A DNA stretch of 64,000 nt from Planctomycetota bacterium. Lineage in GTDB: Bacteria > Planctomycetota > Phycisphaerae > Phycisphaerales > UBA1924. The stretch lies in NCBI GenBank assembly GCA_963204725.1, contig CAUJHH010000012.1, positions 27,759 to 91,758 of the forward strand, given 5' to 3'. The notes beneath the pieces are model-generated. The model did not search any database and was not told the origin of the DNA. It saw nothing but the letters and a program-made list of their open reading frames with translations. Shown one piece after another: positions 54,154 through 63,871 of the stretch; position 1 is the first letter of the stretch, and each line of letters opens with the position of its first letter. The position numbers and the translations under genes are program-made.

Positions 54154-56043
54154 TCAGCAGCCGTCGGCGAACGCTCCGATGAAGTCGAGGAAATCGAGGA
54201 TGTCCACGATCGTGTCCCCGTTGAAGTCGGAGTTGGAGAGCGAGCCGCAGGGCGCTGGCTGGTTCTCGCACGCGCTGAAGTCATCGAGAAAGTCCAGGAA
54301 ATCCAAGATGTCCACCAGCATGTCACCGTTGTAGTCGGCCGGACACCCGGCGCCCGGCAGCTCGATTGCACCAAAGTCGACGATCGCGCCCAGGCCGTTG
54401 CCCGTGTCCTCGGTCTCGAGATCGTCCGCAAAGCGAGGATTGCCGAGGTAGTCTTCCACGATCGAGAGAGGCACACGCGTGTTGTCTCCCGCATCGATCA
54501 CCGGCGATCCGGCACCCGGCGTGAAGTCGCCGTTCGCCTCGTCAACAAAGATCGGCGCGTCCGTGACGATCGAGAGGCCGCCGATGACGGGTCCCGACGA
54601 GAGCACGCTGGCGTTCACGACGTTGTTCGAGAACGCGTCGATGATGCCGGAGTCGGTCGAGTAGAACGCCTGGCGGATGCCCGGCCCGTCGAAGGTCATG
54701 ATGTTGTTGTTGGCCATGGCCGCGAATCCCGAGGCGTCGGCGCCGGTTGTCACGACTGCATCGCCACGCCCGTGCGCGCCGCCCGAGCCGGTGGAGCCGT
54801 TCGAGCCGGTTGAGCCGCCCGAGCCGGTGGAGCCCGTGCTCCCCCCGATGCCGGCGCTCCCACCTGCGCCGCCGGAGCCTCCCGCCCCACCGGATCCCCT
54901 GCTGCCTCCGGCGCCGCCCGTGCGGGCCGTTGCCTTGTAGAGGGTGTTGCTCGCGACGACGGGCGTCGAGAGGGGATCGATGATGCGAACGATCTGGAGC
55001 GAGCCGGTTGTGCCTCCCGTGCCGCCGTTCCCGCCCGTTCCTCCCTTTCCGCCCGCACCACCGGTGCCGCCGTCTCCGATGACGCCCGCACCGCCCTTGC
55101 CACCCTTTCCACCCTTGCCGCCGGTGCCGCCGGTGCCACCCTGCCCGCCGCTCCCGCCGCGCGGGGTGTCGAAGACGTTCTGAGCAATGAACGTCTCTCC
55201 CGCATCGACCGCGTAGATCAGGATCGTTGAGCCTCCCGGCGCGCCCGGGCCGCCGTTGCCGCCCTTGCCTCCGGTGCCGCCCGCTCCTCCTGTACCAAAG
55301 GTTGCGTTGTCACCGGTCGATCCGGTGCTGCCCGTGCCGCCGGTGCCGCCACGCCCGCCGGTGCCGCCCTCGATGCCGACGAAAAGCGAATTGGAGACGC
55401 GGATCGCGTCCACGCCCTGGGCGTCGATCGCCGTGATGCCCTGCGCAGCGGTGCCGCTTCCTCCGGTGCCGCCGGTGCCGCCGGTGCTTCCGTTCGAGCC
55501 GTTCTTGCCCTGCATGGGTCCGAGGACCGCGCGATCGATCGAGACATCGGCCCCGGGGCGCGCCACGATCGCGTATCGACGGCTGCCGTGCGTGACGCTG
55601 AACCCGGGCTCATCGAAGATCTGACAATCCACCATCGTGAGCGTGGCGTCTTCGACATCGATCGCGATGTCGCGCACGTCAGAGATGATGGTCCCGCTCA
55701 GCGAAGCCGCGGAACCCGTGCGCAGGTTGAGCCCATCCCACGACGCGTTGATCGGGAAGAACCAGACCGGCTCATCGGGCGTGCCGTTCACCGTGAGCGA
55801 TGCGCCGTCGGCGATCTCGATCCGATAGCCAGAATCGACGACAACCTGCGCACCAGGGCCGATCGTGAGACTGCCCGTGTATGTGGTATTGTCGCTGATG
55901 ATGAGGGTGCCGCCGGGCGCGATGGTCACATCGCCTCCGATGGTGACGTCGGCAGCGGCGCTGCCCGCGATGAACGTGAGCGCAAGGGCGGCCTTGATGA
56001 TGTTTCCGTGTTGTTTGGTTGCGATTGATCGATTGAAGCGCAT
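54154..56043 (-). CDS. Secreted Gly-rich (GGxGGx) repeat protein with GC-type dockerin
   Basis: A 629-residue protein. AAGGAG lies 7 bases before the ATG at 56043; signal peptide NIIKAALALTFIAGSAAA. Residues 30-180 form a right-handed beta-helix-like region (VTIGGDVTIAPGGTLIISDN, GSLTIGPGAQVVVDSGYRIE, ATLTMVDCQIFDEPG). About 180-430 contain long collagen-like or PGRS-like tracts of GGTGGT, GGAGGK and GSTGS. About 430-565 resume beta-helix character, and LEDYLGNPRFADDLETEDTG-like sequence recalls the right-handed parallel beta-helix ends. The C-terminus is a paired dockerin-like module ending FADGC. Likely extracellular; divergent from the sigma/kinase genes. Confidence 0.82.
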   Translation of the reverse strand: MRFNRSIATKQHGNIIKAALALTFIAGSAAADVTIGGDVTIAPGGTLIISDNTTYTGSLTIGPGAQVVVDSGYRIEIADGASLTVNGTPDEPVWFFPINASWDGLNLRTGSAASLSGTIISDVRDIAIDVEDATLTMVDCQIFDEPGFSVTHGSRRYAIVARPGADVSIDRAVLGPMQGKNGSNGSTGGTGGTGGSGTAAQGITAIDAQGVDAIRVSNSLFVGIEGGTGGRGGTGGTGSTGSTGDNATFGTGGAGGTGGKGGNGGPGAPGGSTILIYAVDAGETFIAQNVFDTPRGGSGGQGGTGGTGGKGGKGGKGGAGVIGDGGTGGAGGKGGTGGNGGTGGTTGSLQIVRIIDPLSTPVVASNTLYKATARTGGAGGSRGSGGAGGSGGAGGSAGIGGSTGSTGSGGSTGSNGSTGSGGAHGRGDAVVTTGADASGFAAMANNNIMTFDGPGIRQAFYSTDSGIIDAFSNNVVNASVLSSGPVIGGLSIVTDAPIFVDEANGDFTPGAGSPVIDAGDNTRVPLSIVEDYLGNPRFADDLETEDTGNGLGAIVDFGAIELPGAGCPADYNGDMLVDILDFLDFLDDFSACENQPAPCGSLSNSDFNGDTIVDILDFLDFIGAFADGC

Positions 56044-56223
56044 ACTTTGACTCCTTCGTGACAGTGATGTGCGCGTTGATGTACACTCCGAGCGTGCGGG
56101 ATCGAGCGGTCCCACCGAGATACACGCGACGGGGCGCACCGACGCGCATCACGCCGCTGCAATATTCCTCGGATCCCACGCCGGTGCGCACCCGCCCGAT
56201 CCCGGGCCTCGGAGACATCCGCC

Positions 56224-56838
56224 GTGTCGAACGACCGAAGCACCATCGCGACGGACCTGCTGGGACGCTTCGGTGCGGGCGATGGGCGGGCCGCGGACGA
56301 GTTGACGCCGCTGATCTACGACGAGCTTCGCTCGCTCGCGCGCGGGTTCCTCGGCTCCGAGCGACGCGACCACACGCTCCAGGCGACCGCGCTCGTCCAC
56401 GAGGCGTACGTGCGCCTCATCGATCAGCGCACCATCGACCCGGCGGATCGGAACGCGTTCGTGGGCCTCGCGGCGACGATCATGCGTCGCGTACTGGTCG
56501 ATCACGCGCGTGCGCGACATCGCCTGAAGCGCGCCGGGCCCGGACGTCGCGTTGGTATGGGCGAGGCCGAGGCCCTCGCCGATCGGGAGACCGATGCGCT
56601 CGAGATCGCCGGTGAGGAGATCGAGGCGCTCGATGCGGCGCTCCGCCGGCTCGCGTCGGTCGATGAACGCAAGGCCCGGCTCGTCGAGCTCCGCTTCTTC
56701 GGGGGGCTGGACGAGATGGACGCGGCAGAACTCGTCGGGATCTCGCGCGCGACGGCCTCGCGTGAGTGGAGGATGGCGCGGGCCTGGCTCGCGCGCGAAC
56801 TGGACGGACCGAACGCGCACGAGCGCGAAGGCGATTGA
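56224..56838 (+). CDS. ECF-like sigma factor, planctomycete PF07638 type
   Basis: A 204-residue sigma factor from the GTG at 56224. ELTPLIYDELRSLARGFLGS and HTLQATALVHEAYVRLIDQR are the region-2 signature of the PF07638 group; IMRRVLVDHARARHRLKR follows; region 4 is RKARLVELRFFGGLDEMDAA with ISRATASREWRMARAWLARE. The following kinase gene begins 12 bases after the stop, and the pair is a standard planctomycete arrangement in which the kinase is thought to control the sigma factor. No anti-sigma gene is adjacent. A divergent surface protein is a possible target. Confidence 0.93.
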   Translation: MSNDRSTIATDLLGRFGAGDGRAADELTPLIYDELRSLARGFLGSERRDHTLQATALVHEAYVRLIDQRTIDPADRNAFVGLAATIMRRVLVDHARARHRLKRAGPGRRVGMGEAEALADRETDALEIAGEEIEALDAALRRLASVDERKARLVELRFFGGLDEMDAAELVGISRATASREWRMARAWLARELDGPNAHEREGD

Positions 56839-56850
56839 GAACGAGGGATC

Positions 56851-59808
56851 ATGGGCGCAGACGACGCACGACACCGGTTCAGCCGCATCGATACGCTCTT
56901 CCAGGCCGTCTGCGACCTGCCCCCTGCCGAGCGCGCTGCCATGCTCGAATCGCTCGCGCCGAACGACCCCGCGATCATCGAAGAGGTCATGGCCCTGCTC
57001 CGCGCCGACTCGGATGCCCAGACGAAGGGCCGCCTCTCCGTTTCCGACGCCCGCACGGACATCGCGCGCACCATCGCCGATGCCGGCGCAGAGCCCGTCA
57101 CGATCCCCGGCCTCTGCATCGTGCGACGCCTGGGCGAGGGCGGCATGGGCGTGGTCTACGAGGCGGAGCAGGAGCACCCGCGACGCCCCGTCGCGCTCAA
57201 GCTGCTGCGCCCCGGGCTGGCGACACCGGAGCTGATCGCCCGCTTCGAGTTCGAGGTCGAGGCACTCGCCCGGCTCCGCCATCCCGCCATCGCACAGGTG
57301 TTTGAGGCGGGCGTGGCGCACGGAGCCGGCGGCCCACGCCCCTACTTCGCGATGGAACTCGTGCGAGGCGAGCCGCTGGACACGTGGATCGCACGCACGA
57401 ACCCCTCGATGCGCGAGCGCCTCGACGTCGTGGCCCGCATCAGCGACGCCGTGCAGCACGCGCACGCCCGGGGCGTCGTCCATCGCGATCTCAAGCCGGC
57501 GAACATCCTGATCTCGTTGCAGCCGGACAGAGAGACCGCTCGCTCCGGCTCGCGGGCCGCGTCGCGGTCTCAGCACGCCGCGCCCAGTGTCGACATCAAG
57601 ATCCTCGACTTCGGTGTCGCCAAGGCGATCGATCCGGCACTGCACCGCCAGACCCTGCACACGTCTCGGGGCCAACTGGTCGGCACGCTCCCCTACATGA
57701 GCCCGGAGCAGCTCTCCGGCGATCCGAACGAGACCGACGTGCGCACCGATGTCTACACGCTCGGCGTGGTGCTCTACGAGGCGCTCTCGACGCGCCTCCC
57801 GTATCGCGTCGAGAAGCTCAGCACCGCCGGCGCGATCCGCATCATCACCGAGTCCACGCCCGAGCGTCTCTCCTCGCTCGACCCGTCTCTTCGGGGCGAT
57901 GTAGAGACGATCGTCTCCACCGCGATGAATCCCGACAAGGCACGCCGATACCAGACCGCCGCCGCGCTCGGCGACGACATCCGGCGATACCTCGCGAACG
58001 AGACGATCGCGGCCAGGCCGGCAAGCGTTGCGTACCAACTAAGCCGCCTGGCCCGGCGTCACCGGCCCGCTGTCGCCGCGATGCTGGTTGTGCTGCTCGC
58101 GATCATCGTCTCGGGCGCGGTCTCGGGGGTCGCGCTCGTCGGAGAGCGCAAGGCGCGCGAGCGTGCCGACGGACTCAACGACTCGCTGACGGGCGCCAAC
58201 GAGCGGCTCGAGGCGCAGAACGCCAACTACAAGGCGGCCATCTCGTTCCTCCGCGACATGCTCACCCGCGCCAACGCCGACGCCGCCGACAAGGACCAGA
58301 CGACGCTGCTGCAGGTCCTCGACAGCGCGGCGGCGTCCGTACGTGCCGGGGCTGCGCCGAGCGAAGAGGTCGAGGCGACGCTCCGCACCACGCTCGGCGC
58401 GACCTACGGATGGATGGGAGACCACGAGCAGGCGATCGATTTGCTCGAGCCCGCCTTTGAGATCCGGAGGCGTCTCTTCGGTGAGCTGGACCCCGCCACC
58501 ATCGAGACCATCATCCGCCTGGCACGCTTCCTCGCGATCTCCGGCGATGCTCCCGGCGCGCTCGCCATGATCGGCGACAAGCCCGAGCGCCTGAGCGCCG
58601 TCGCCGGCGACGACGGCGACAAGCTCGACGCGATCGGTGACCTCTACCGGGTGCGCGCGGTCGCGCTGAAGTACGCCGATCAGCCGGAGGGGATCGAGCC
58701 CGCGCTGACCGAGGCCGCCGCGATCTACGAGAAGCTCGCCCGGGACAACGGCGCCCTCGGCGAGGTCTACAACGAGCTGGGCACACTCCGCCGGAGACAG
58801 GAGCGGTTCCAGGAGGCCGACGAACTCTACGCGCGTGCGCTCGAGATCTACGCGAGCGTCTACGGCGACGACTCCGAGCGTTACGCGACCGTGCTGAACA
58901 ACCGCGCCATCAACATGCTCTCGCTCGGACGCCTGAACGAGGGCGAGGCCGCGATGCGTCGCTCGCTGGAGATCTCGTCGGCGATCTACGGCGAATCGAC
59001 GCCGGGGCGGGTGATGAGCAAGCGCGCCAACTACGGCTCCATGCTCGCCGGCATGTGCAAGTACGCCGAAGCCGAAGCAGTCATCGCCCGCGCGCTCGAC
59101 GAGCACGAGCGCGTCCTCCCGCCCGACCATCCGAGCAAGGCGTTCCCGCTGATCTACATGGCCGAGGTCCTCCTCGAGCTCCGACGAAACGAAGAGGCCC
59201 TCGAGCACGCACGCCGGGCCTCTTCCCTGCTTCTCGCGGCGTACGGCCTCGACAGCCCATACGTCGTCCGCGCCCAGGATGTCGAGTCCCGCGCCCTCGA
59301 AAGAACCGGCAAACCGGACGAGGCGATCGAGGCCATCAAGGCCGCGATCCACGCGACCATCACCGGCTTCGGCGCCGACAGCGTCTACATCGCCCCGCTC
59401 CAGTTCGACAACGCCCTGATCGTGACAAGAGCCGGCGACCCGGCCGAGGGGCTCGCGATGTGGGAGCGCGCCTGCTCCATGATCGACGCAACAGGATTCG
59501 ACGCCGGCGCACTCGACTCGACCATCGCCTCCGAAAGGATCATGGCGCACGCGGCAATCCTCAACGCGCTCGGCGATGCCGATGGCGCGCTCGCGGAGCT
59601 CGATCGCTGGTGGCGCGTCATGGGCACACCGGAGCGGTTCAAGTTCAAGATTCGCAACGACGAGGCCGCGTCGCTCAGGATCAAGCTCCTCCGCGCCGCG
59701 AACCGCAACGACGAGGCCGACGCCTGCGCCCGTTTCCTCCTCGCAGCCGCAGAACAGAGTCTCGGGCCCGACCACCCGCGCACGCTCGAGATCGCGTTGG
59801 AGCCCTGA
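56851..59808 (+). CDS. PknB-like Ser/Thr protein kinase with tetratricopeptide repeats
   Basis: A 985-residue membrane kinase. An N-terminal 85-residue helical region (LFQAVCDLPPAERAAMLESL) is common in these kinases. The kinase domain, about 85-375, shows the P-loop RRLGEGGMGVVYEAEQ, VALKLL (catalytic Lys), VHRDLKPANILI near 210 and ILDFGVAKA near 252, then GTLPYMSPEQL. A single membrane segment lies at about 407-430 (AVAAMLVVLLAIIVSGAVSG). The outer part is a TPR array (GDHEQAIDLLEPAFEIRRRL, EVYNELGTLRRRQERFQEAD, RYATVLNNRAINMLSLGRLN, YAEAEAVIARALDEHERVLP). It senses an extracytoplasmic cue and probably acts on the sigma factor 12 bases upstream; that link is inference. Confidence 0.93.
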   Translation: MGADDARHRFSRIDTLFQAVCDLPPAERAAMLESLAPNDPAIIEEVMALLRADSDAQTKGRLSVSDARTDIARTIADAGAEPVTIPGLCIVRRLGEGGMGVVYEAEQEHPRRPVALKLLRPGLATPELIARFEFEVEALARLRHPAIAQVFEAGVAHGAGGPRPYFAMELVRGEPLDTWIARTNPSMRERLDVVARISDAVQHAHARGVVHRDLKPANILISLQPDRETARSGSRAASRSQHAAPSVDIKILDFGVAKAIDPALHRQTLHTSRGQLVGTLPYMSPEQLSGDPNETDVRTDVYTLGVVLYEALSTRLPYRVEKLSTAGAIRIITESTPERLSSLDPSLRGDVETIVSTAMNPDKARRYQTAAALGDDIRRYLANETIAARPASVAYQLSRLARRHRPAVAAMLVVLLAIIVSGAVSGVALVGERKARERADGLNDSLTGANERLEAQNANYKAAISFLRDMLTRANADAADKDQTTLLQVLDSAAASVRAGAAPSEEVEATLRTTLGATYGWMGDHEQAIDLLEPAFEIRRRLFGELDPATIETIIRLARFLAISGDAPGALAMIGDKPERLSAVAGDDGDKLDAIGDLYRVRAVALKYADQPEGIEPALTEAAAIYEKLARDNGALGEVYNELGTLRRRQERFQEADELYARALEIYASVYGDDSERYATVLNNRAINMLSLGRLNEGEAAMRRSLEISSAIYGESTPGRVMSKRANYGSMLAGMCKYAEAEAVIARALDEHERVLPPDHPSKAFPLIYMAEVLLELRRNEEALEHARRASSLLLAAYGLDSPYVVRAQDVESRALERTGKPDEAIEAIKAAIHATITGFGADSVYIAPLQFDNALIVTRAGDPAEGLAMWERACSMIDATGFDAGALDSTIASERIMAHAAILNALGDADGALAELDRWWRVMGTPERFKFKIRNDEAASLRIKLLRAANRNDEADACARFLLAAAEQSLGPDHPRTLEIALEP

Positions 59809-59825
59809 CCCAATGGGGGTTAGGG
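59803..59825 (+). terminator. Possible terminator hairpin at kinase stop codon
   Basis: ccctgaccc pairs with gggttaggg (9 bp with one G-U) across a 5-base loop, and includes the TGA stop of the kinase gene. The downstream tail TGTACTTCTC is only weakly T-rich. Confidence 0.35.
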
Positions 59826-59868
59826 TGTACTTCTCGCATCTCTGCCCTCCTACCGGCCGAACAACCAT

Positions 59869-59874
59869 TACAAT
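59869..59874 (+). promoter_or_regulatory. Putative -10 element (TACAAT)
   Basis: TACAAT 28 bases before the ATG at 59902, with a conventional leader that contains AGGGAG. No clear -35 box. Confidence 0.4.
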
Positions 59875-59901
59875 GACTGGGCTCTGACGTAGGGAGTCCG
59901 C

Positions 59902-61158
59902 ATGGACCGTCTTAATGAGTGCGCTCGTGCCTCGATGTTCCGCCGCGGATTGGCCGGTGTGCTGGCATTCTTGTTGCCGCTCGTTTGCTTGCCCGCCATT
60001 GCGTTCGCGTGCCTCTGGGACCGAGACACGCTGCGGTACGAGGCGAAGGGGCTGCCGGGGATCGTCGAGGTCATCACCGGTCGATTCGAGCGCGAGCCGC
60101 CCCTCTACTACGAGCTGCGACTGGAGCGCGTAACGCGCGAACTCGCGGCGGACCCCACACGCCTGGACCTCTACGACGACGCGGGCGTCGCGTGTGACCG
60201 GCTGCACAGAGGCGATGACGCCATCGAGTGGATGACGAGAAAGCGGGCCTCGCTCGACGCGCTCCCCGATTCGCAGGAAAGGAAGGACCACGAGTATCGC
60301 TACCACGCGAATCTCGGCACGTTTCTCGCGCACAGGTGGCTGCGGAACGGAGCAGACCGCGACGCGATGCACGACCTGCTCGATGCGAGAGATCACATCC
60401 AGCGGGCCATCGAGATCAATCCCGATGCGCACTTCGGACGCGAGAGGTACCAGCTGCTCGCGATGGAGTGGATCATCGCGCCGCCGAGCCCCGAGGATCA
60501 GGACAGCGACATCTATGTCACGGGCACGATCTTCGATAAGCTCGACGCCTTCGACCGTCCGCGGTCTCATCGCGTCAAGACAAGCACGGACTGGCGCCCC
60601 GAAGCGCCCGACGCGCTCGCCGGACTCATCGTCATGGGAGACGCGTGGCAGAGCGTCGAAATCTACCACGCGCTCGCCGTCGCGCTCAAATCGCACGGAC
60701 ACACCTCTCTTGCCCTTATGGCGACGATGCGGGCTCAGGAGCTGATCGCCTCGGGCCGATCCACATTGAACGACGCGCTGAGAGCGTCCGATCCCGACCT
60801 CTCTCTCGCCGCCAAAGCTCTGCGAGAACAGCTCGAGTCTGCCGATCCAGCAGCGTTCTTTGAGCGTGCCCGTGCCGCCGCTGATCAATGGCACGCCAAG
60901 CGCACCGCGTTCATGATGGCGCATCTCGAAGCCGGGCGACACCCCGACACCGATCCGACGTTCTGGGATGGCTACAGAGAGTCGCGCCCACCATCGCTCC
61001 CCGGCGTGAATCTCTCCGGGGACGAGATGTTGGCGATCAAGGGCACGGCCGCACTCGTCGCCTTGGTCGCGGTGCTCCTGTCTCCAGTCCTCTTGTACAT
61101 CGTTCTGAAGGTTCGGCGTGCGAAGCGAGCACGCAGGGCGATCGCAGCTCCCGGCTGA
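59902..61158 (+). CDS. Membrane-anchored TPR-like protein of unknown function
   Basis: A 418-residue protein. AGGGAG precedes the ATG at 59902. An N-terminal signal (GLAGVLAFLLPLVCLPAIAFA) is followed by CLWDRDTLRYEAKGLPGI, helical repeats resembling TPRs (LYDDAGVACDRLHRGDDAIE, YHANLGTFLAHRWLRNGADR, LLDARDHIQRAIEINPDAHF) and a C-terminal membrane segment (AALVALVAVLLSPVLLYIVL) with a basic tail. The soluble part is therefore outside and anchored at the C-terminus. Proteins starting with the CLWDxDTL motif recur in planctomycetes and related phyla (from memory), but have no assigned function. Confidence 0.68.
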   Translation: MDRLNECARASMFRRGLAGVLAFLLPLVCLPAIAFACLWDRDTLRYEAKGLPGIVEVITGRFEREPPLYYELRLERVTRELAADPTRLDLYDDAGVACDRLHRGDDAIEWMTRKRASLDALPDSQERKDHEYRYHANLGTFLAHRWLRNGADRDAMHDLLDARDHIQRAIEINPDAHFGRERYQLLAMEWIIAPPSPEDQDSDIYVTGTIFDKLDAFDRPRSHRVKTSTDWRPEAPDALAGLIVMGDAWQSVEIYHALAVALKSHGHTSLALMATMRAQELIASGRSTLNDALRASDPDLSLAAKALREQLESADPAAFFERARAAADQWHAKRTAFMMAHLEAGRHPDTDPTFWDGYRESRPPSLPGVNLSGDEMLAIKGTAALVALVAVLLSPVLLYIVLKVRRAKRARRAIAAPG

Positions 61159-61251
61159 GCCCGATCTTCCCGCACAACCCGCGATCCACCCGCCGAGTTC
61201 CGGTATGCTCTCTCTGTGTGACGCTCGTCGCCACACGCACGAGGACACTCC

Positions 61252-63864
61252 ATGATCCGGACACCCGCCGCTTCCACCCTTGCCCATCGGATACTGGCCA
61301 TGACGATTGCCGCTGCCGCGTCGCTCGCCGCCCACGCCCAGGACGCGGCGCTGCCCCTCTCCGGCTACAAGACGCCCCCCGACGCCATCCGGCGCGTGCT
61401 CGACACGCCGCCGACTCCCTTTGTCTCCATCAGCCCCGACGATCGCTGGATGGTCCTCCTCGAACGCCGCAACCTGCCCTCCATCGCCGACCTCGCCGCC
61501 CCCATGCTCCGCCTCGGCGGCTCGCGCCTCAACCCCAACACCAACGGCTCGCACGGCCCTCGCCCCTACACCGGCTTCATCCTCCGCCCCATGCCCGGCA
61601 CACACGCAGCGCTCAGCGCCCACGCGCCGTCCTCGATCGACGCGCGCGATGTCCGCCTCGACCTTCCCGCCGACGCCGCGCTCAGCGGCCCGTCGTGGTC
61701 CGCCGATGGCAGGTACTTCACCTTCACCAACACGATCAATCCAGCGGGCGAGAGCGACGCCTCTGGCAAGCCGCTCCCGAGCGGCACGGAGCTCTGGATC
61801 TGCGATGTCGAGAGAGCAACCGCGAAGCGTCTGACCGGCCCGACGCTCAACGCCGCGAGCGGCGTCGGTGTCCGTTGGATGCCCGACCAGAAATCCCTGC
61901 TCGTCTCCATGATCCCGAACGGTCGCCCGGCTCTCCCCGTGCGTCCCGCGATCCCGAACGGCCCCGTCATGCAGGATGCGGGAGGCAGCGTTGCCCCCGT
62001 GCGCACCTACCAGGATCTGCTCTCCGACACCTACGACGAATCGCTCTTTGACTGGATCATGACCGGGCAGCTCGCCGTGATCGACATCGCGACCGGAGCA
62101 CGCCGCGACATCGGCGCACCAGCCGTACACGCTGGCGTCGCGCCTTCGCCGAGCGGCGAGTACCTGCTCGTCGGCAGGGTCACCAGGCCGTATTCCTATC
62201 AGGTGCCGTGGTCGCTCTTTCCGCAGACGTGGGAGATCGTCGACACCAAGTCGGCCAGCTCCATCCGCACCGTCGTCAGCATGCCCCTGCGCGAGGAGAT
62301 CCCGACGCAGGGCGTGCAGACCGGGCCGCGCGGCTTGAACTGGCTCGACACACGCCCCGCGACGCTCCTCTGGACAGAGGCCCTGGACGGAGGCGACCCG
62401 CTCGCCAAGGTCGATCACCGCGATCGCTGCATGCTCCTCGAAGCTCCGTTCAAGGGCGAGCCCGTCGAGTGGCTGAAGCTCCAGCACCGCGCCGGCGGCA
62501 TGTCGTGGCTCGAGCCCGAGACCGGCGCGGACGCCTCTCCCGCCGTCGCACACGCCATGGTCGGCGAGTACGAGCGCGAGCGTCGCTGGATCAGAACATG
62601 GCTCGTCTCGCTCGATGTCGACGGAAAGAAGGCCGTCGGCGAGCCGCGCCTCGTCTTCGATCGCTCCATCAACGACCGCTACAACGATCCCGGCTCTCCG
62701 CTCTCTAGGCGCCTCGCCAACGGTGTCTCCGTCATCCGCGTCGAGGACGGCAGCATCTATCTCGACGGCGACGGCGCGACGCCGGAGGGCAATCGCCCCT
62801 TCCTCGATCGCATGTCGCTCGCCGACCTCTCCAAGGAACGCCTCTGGCAGAACTCGGGCGAGAGCTACGAGACCGCGATCGACGTGATGCACCGCGAAGG
62901 CGCACACTCGCCCGTCCGCATCATCACCTCGTACGAGACGACGACGGTCCCGCCGAACTACTACGCGATCGACCTCGCCTCGGGCTCGCGCACCGCCCTC
63001 ACCGACTTCCCCGACCCCCTCCCCGAACTCCGCAAGATCAAGCGCGAGATCGTCACCTACACGCGTGACGACGGCGCGCCCCTCTCGGCCACGATGTACC
63101 TGCCTCCTGACTATGTCGAGGGGACGCGCCTTCCCCTCTTCATCTGGGCCTACCCCAACGAGGTCTCCGACACCTCCACCGCCGGACAGGTCTCCGGCTC
63201 CGAGTACCGCTTCACGCAGATCGGCGGCAGCAGCCACCTCTTCCTCCTCCTCGCGGGCTATGCCGTGATGGACAACGCCTCGATGCCCGTGATCGGCGAC
63301 CCCGAGCACGTCAACGACACCTTCGTGAAGCAGATCGTCGCCAACGCGCAGGCCGCCATCGACAAGGCCGAAGCCATGGGCGTCGGCGACCCCTCGCGCG
63401 TCGCCGTAGGCGGCCACTCGTACGGCGCATTCATGACGGCGAACCTTCTGGCCCACTGTCCGCCCGGCATGTTCAAGGCCGGCATCGCGCGCAGCGGCGC
63501 GTACAACCGCACGCTCACGCCCTTCGGCTTCCAGTCCGAGCGTCGCTCCTTCTGGGAGGCGCAGGATGTCTACATGAATCTCTCCCCCTTCACACACGCG
63601 GACAAGATCAAGACACCGCTCCTGATGATCCACGGCCAGATGGACAACAACTCCGGCACCTTCCCCATCCAGTCCGAGCGACTCTTCCAGGCGATCAAGG
63701 GCACGGGCGGCACGGCCCGCCTCGTCATGCTCCCATACGAGTCGCACGGCTACGCCGCACGCGAGAGCGTCATGCACGTCCTGGCCGAGAGCATCGAGTG
63801 GCTGGATCGCTACGTGAAGAATGCGTCGGAAGCGGCGCCCACAACGAGCGAGGGCGCGAACTAG
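61252..63864 (+). CDS. Exported S9-family prolyl oligopeptidase
   Basis: An 870-residue serine peptidase. A signal peptide (LAHRILAMTIAAAASLAAHA) precedes a beta-propeller-like domain of about 600 residues (SPDDRWMVLLERRNLPSIAD, DGRYFTFTNTINPAGE, GLNWLDTRPATLLWTEALDG) and a C-terminal alpha/beta-hydrolase domain. The catalytic triad is Ser723 in VGGHSYGAFMTANLL, Asp798 in MIHGQMDNNSG and His832 in PYESHGYAARES. The N-terminal segment DAALPLSGYKTPPDAIRRVL resembles the glutamyl endopeptidase subgroup of S9D. The stop codon is only 7 bases from the 3' end of an IS630-type transposase gene on the other strand. Confidence 0.93.
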   Translation: MIRTPAASTLAHRILAMTIAAAASLAAHAQDAALPLSGYKTPPDAIRRVLDTPPTPFVSISPDDRWMVLLERRNLPSIADLAAPMLRLGGSRLNPNTNGSHGPRPYTGFILRPMPGTHAALSAHAPSSIDARDVRLDLPADAALSGPSWSADGRYFTFTNTINPAGESDASGKPLPSGTELWICDVERATAKRLTGPTLNAASGVGVRWMPDQKSLLVSMIPNGRPALPVRPAIPNGPVMQDAGGSVAPVRTYQDLLSDTYDESLFDWIMTGQLAVIDIATGARRDIGAPAVHAGVAPSPSGEYLLVGRVTRPYSYQVPWSLFPQTWEIVDTKSASSIRTVVSMPLREEIPTQGVQTGPRGLNWLDTRPATLLWTEALDGGDPLAKVDHRDRCMLLEAPFKGEPVEWLKLQHRAGGMSWLEPETGADASPAVAHAMVGEYERERRWIRTWLVSLDVDGKKAVGEPRLVFDRSINDRYNDPGSPLSRRLANGVSVIRVEDGSIYLDGDGATPEGNRPFLDRMSLADLSKERLWQNSGESYETAIDVMHREGAHSPVRIITSYETTTVPPNYYAIDLASGSRTALTDFPDPLPELRKIKREIVTYTRDDGAPLSATMYLPPDYVEGTRLPLFIWAYPNEVSDTSTAGQVSGSEYRFTQIGGSSHLFLLLAGYAVMDNASMPVIGDPEHVNDTFVKQIVANAQAAIDKAEAMGVGDPSRVAVGGHSYGAFMTANLLAHCPPGMFKAGIARSGAYNRTLTPFGFQSERRSFWEAQDVYMNLSPFTHADKIKTPLLMIHGQMDNNSGTFPIQSERLFQAIKGTGGTARLVMLPYESHGYAARESVMHVLAESIEWLDRYVKNASEAAPTTSEGAN

Positions 63865-63871
63865 AGCATTC

